NCBI GenBank assembly: GCA_041679065.1
Contig: JBBABI010000063.1
Span: forward strand, 1 to 7,194
DNA length: 7,194 nt
Direction of reading: 5' to 3'
Source: CAJBLF01 sp041679065
Lineage (GTDB): Bacteria > Patescibacteriota > Gracilibacteria > Absconditabacterales > Absconditicoccaceae
Position numbers and translations under genes: made by a program. Below, one piece after another: positions 6,717 to 7,194 of this stretch. Below the pieces are notes generated by a model. That model was not told the origin of the DNA, did not search any database, and was given only the letters and a program-made list of their open reading frames with translations. How positions within the stretch are numbered: position 1 is the first letter of the stretch; each line of letters opens with the position of its first letter.

Positions 6717-7194
6717 ATGATAAAAAACACAATGGAAAAAATAATTAATCCTATATTAAAAAAACTTGTTATAAAACCCACATTAAGTTGTTATTGCAAT
6801 TGCTCTTTTTGTAAAGATAGACAATTATTTTACCAAGGACAAAAAATATTGAATCCTATAAGCCTTGAAATCATAAAAAATATTTTTTCTCAAGCTGCTG
6901 ACTTATGAGTAGAAAGTCTGCAAATATCCTGATGAGACCCATTATTATATGACCATCTTTTAGACGTAATAAAAGAAGCAAAAAAATATTGATGGTTTGT
7001 ATTCATTAATTCTGTAGGATATGGAGTAACCAAGGGAAAAGTATTGGATATGCTACATGCATGACTTTCTGCATTTAATGTATCCTTGGATTCTCCATTA
7101 CCATGAATACACAATGCATTAAGATGAGCTGTAAATATATTTGAACATACAACAAATACTATAAAAATATTTTCTGATATAAAGAAGATGAATC
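6717..7194 (+). CDS. Radical SAM protein (3'-partial)
   Basis: The frame runs from ATG 6717 to the window edge (159 codons plus one base) through seven TGA codons (6906, 6930, 6933, 6990, 7062, 7104 and 7125). A second ATG at 6732 is an alternative start. The radical SAM cluster motif CxxxCxxC is Cys25, Cys29 and Cys32, within TLSCYCNCSFCK, with an extra Cys27. Then comes SLQISGGDPLLY, where residues 72-73 are the Gly-Gly of the SAM-binding GGEP-type motif and both are TGA, followed by a VSLDSP strand. These features mark the first half of the partial TIM barrel that cleaves S-adenosylmethionine using a 4Fe-4S cluster. The C-terminal half, which would show accessory clusters and hint at the substrate, lies outside the window, so the reaction cannot be assigned. 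The gene is AT-richer than the rest of the window and points away from the minus-strand series. Confidence 0.92.

Noticed and set aside
2..7194. Many interrupted genes as evidence of pseudogene decay, or TGA as Trp or selenocysteine
   Set aside because: Interruptions are only TGA, never TAA or TAG, and fall on conserved glycines; TGG codons are still used for Trp (for example at 6993), and the density is far too high for selenocysteine.

Overview
The window reads coherently only if UGA codes for glycine (genetic code 25). That code is known from two Patescibacteria/CPR lineages, Absconditabacteria (SR1) and Gracilibacteria (BD1-5), so the organism is almost certainly one of these; the sequence does not say which. 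By hand count there are about 36 in-frame TGA codons. Several fall on invariant glycines: a TGA-TGA pair in the His-Gly-Gly motif of YebC, a TGA-TGA pair in the Gly-Gly-Asp-Pro motif of a radical SAM protein, and the conserved Lys-Gly and Gly-Tyr-Ile-Asp-Asp glycines of RecX. All seven stop codons inside the window are TAA. A standard-code gene caller shatters most of these genes.

Layout. Positions 2-1222 and 1225-2709 (+ strand) hold two tightly spaced genes for single-pass membrane proteins with long extracytoplasmic parts; they resemble PilN/PilO-type pilus assembly proteins only loosely. They converge on a minus-strand series. In transcription order this is an orphan IleRS C-terminal domain (6557 to 5931), recX (5701 to 5267), a small protein with a zinc-phospholipase-C-like His/Asp pattern (5151 to 4522), an unrecognised protein (4484 to 3720) and yebC (3592 to 2843). 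An AT-rich divergent region (6558-6716) with candidate promoters on both strands separates this series from a radical SAM gene (6717 to the window edge, + strand).

Spacers. The four longer spacers (2710-2842, 3593-3719, 5152-5266, 5702-5930) are filled almost entirely by repeats. Each combines a short degenerate tandem array of 7- or 8-bp units with GC-rich hairpins. At three of them the array lies directly against, or within about 8 nt of, the start codon of the downstream minus-strand gene, where a Shine-Dalgarno sequence would be expected; none is seen. No rRNA, tRNA, CRISPR array or transposase was found.

Function. yebC and recX are housekeeping genes (translation or transcription regulation, and control of RecA). 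The two + strand membrane proteins may belong to an envelope or pilus machine that continues upstream of the window. The minus-strand genes share orientation but are separated by repeat-filled spacers, so they need not form one operon. The strongest leads are the variable use of UGA (0 of 11 glycines in the ileS fragment, about 7 of 9 in one hypothetical gene), the orphan ileS domain, and the repeat family in which two copies have kept opposite hairpins.
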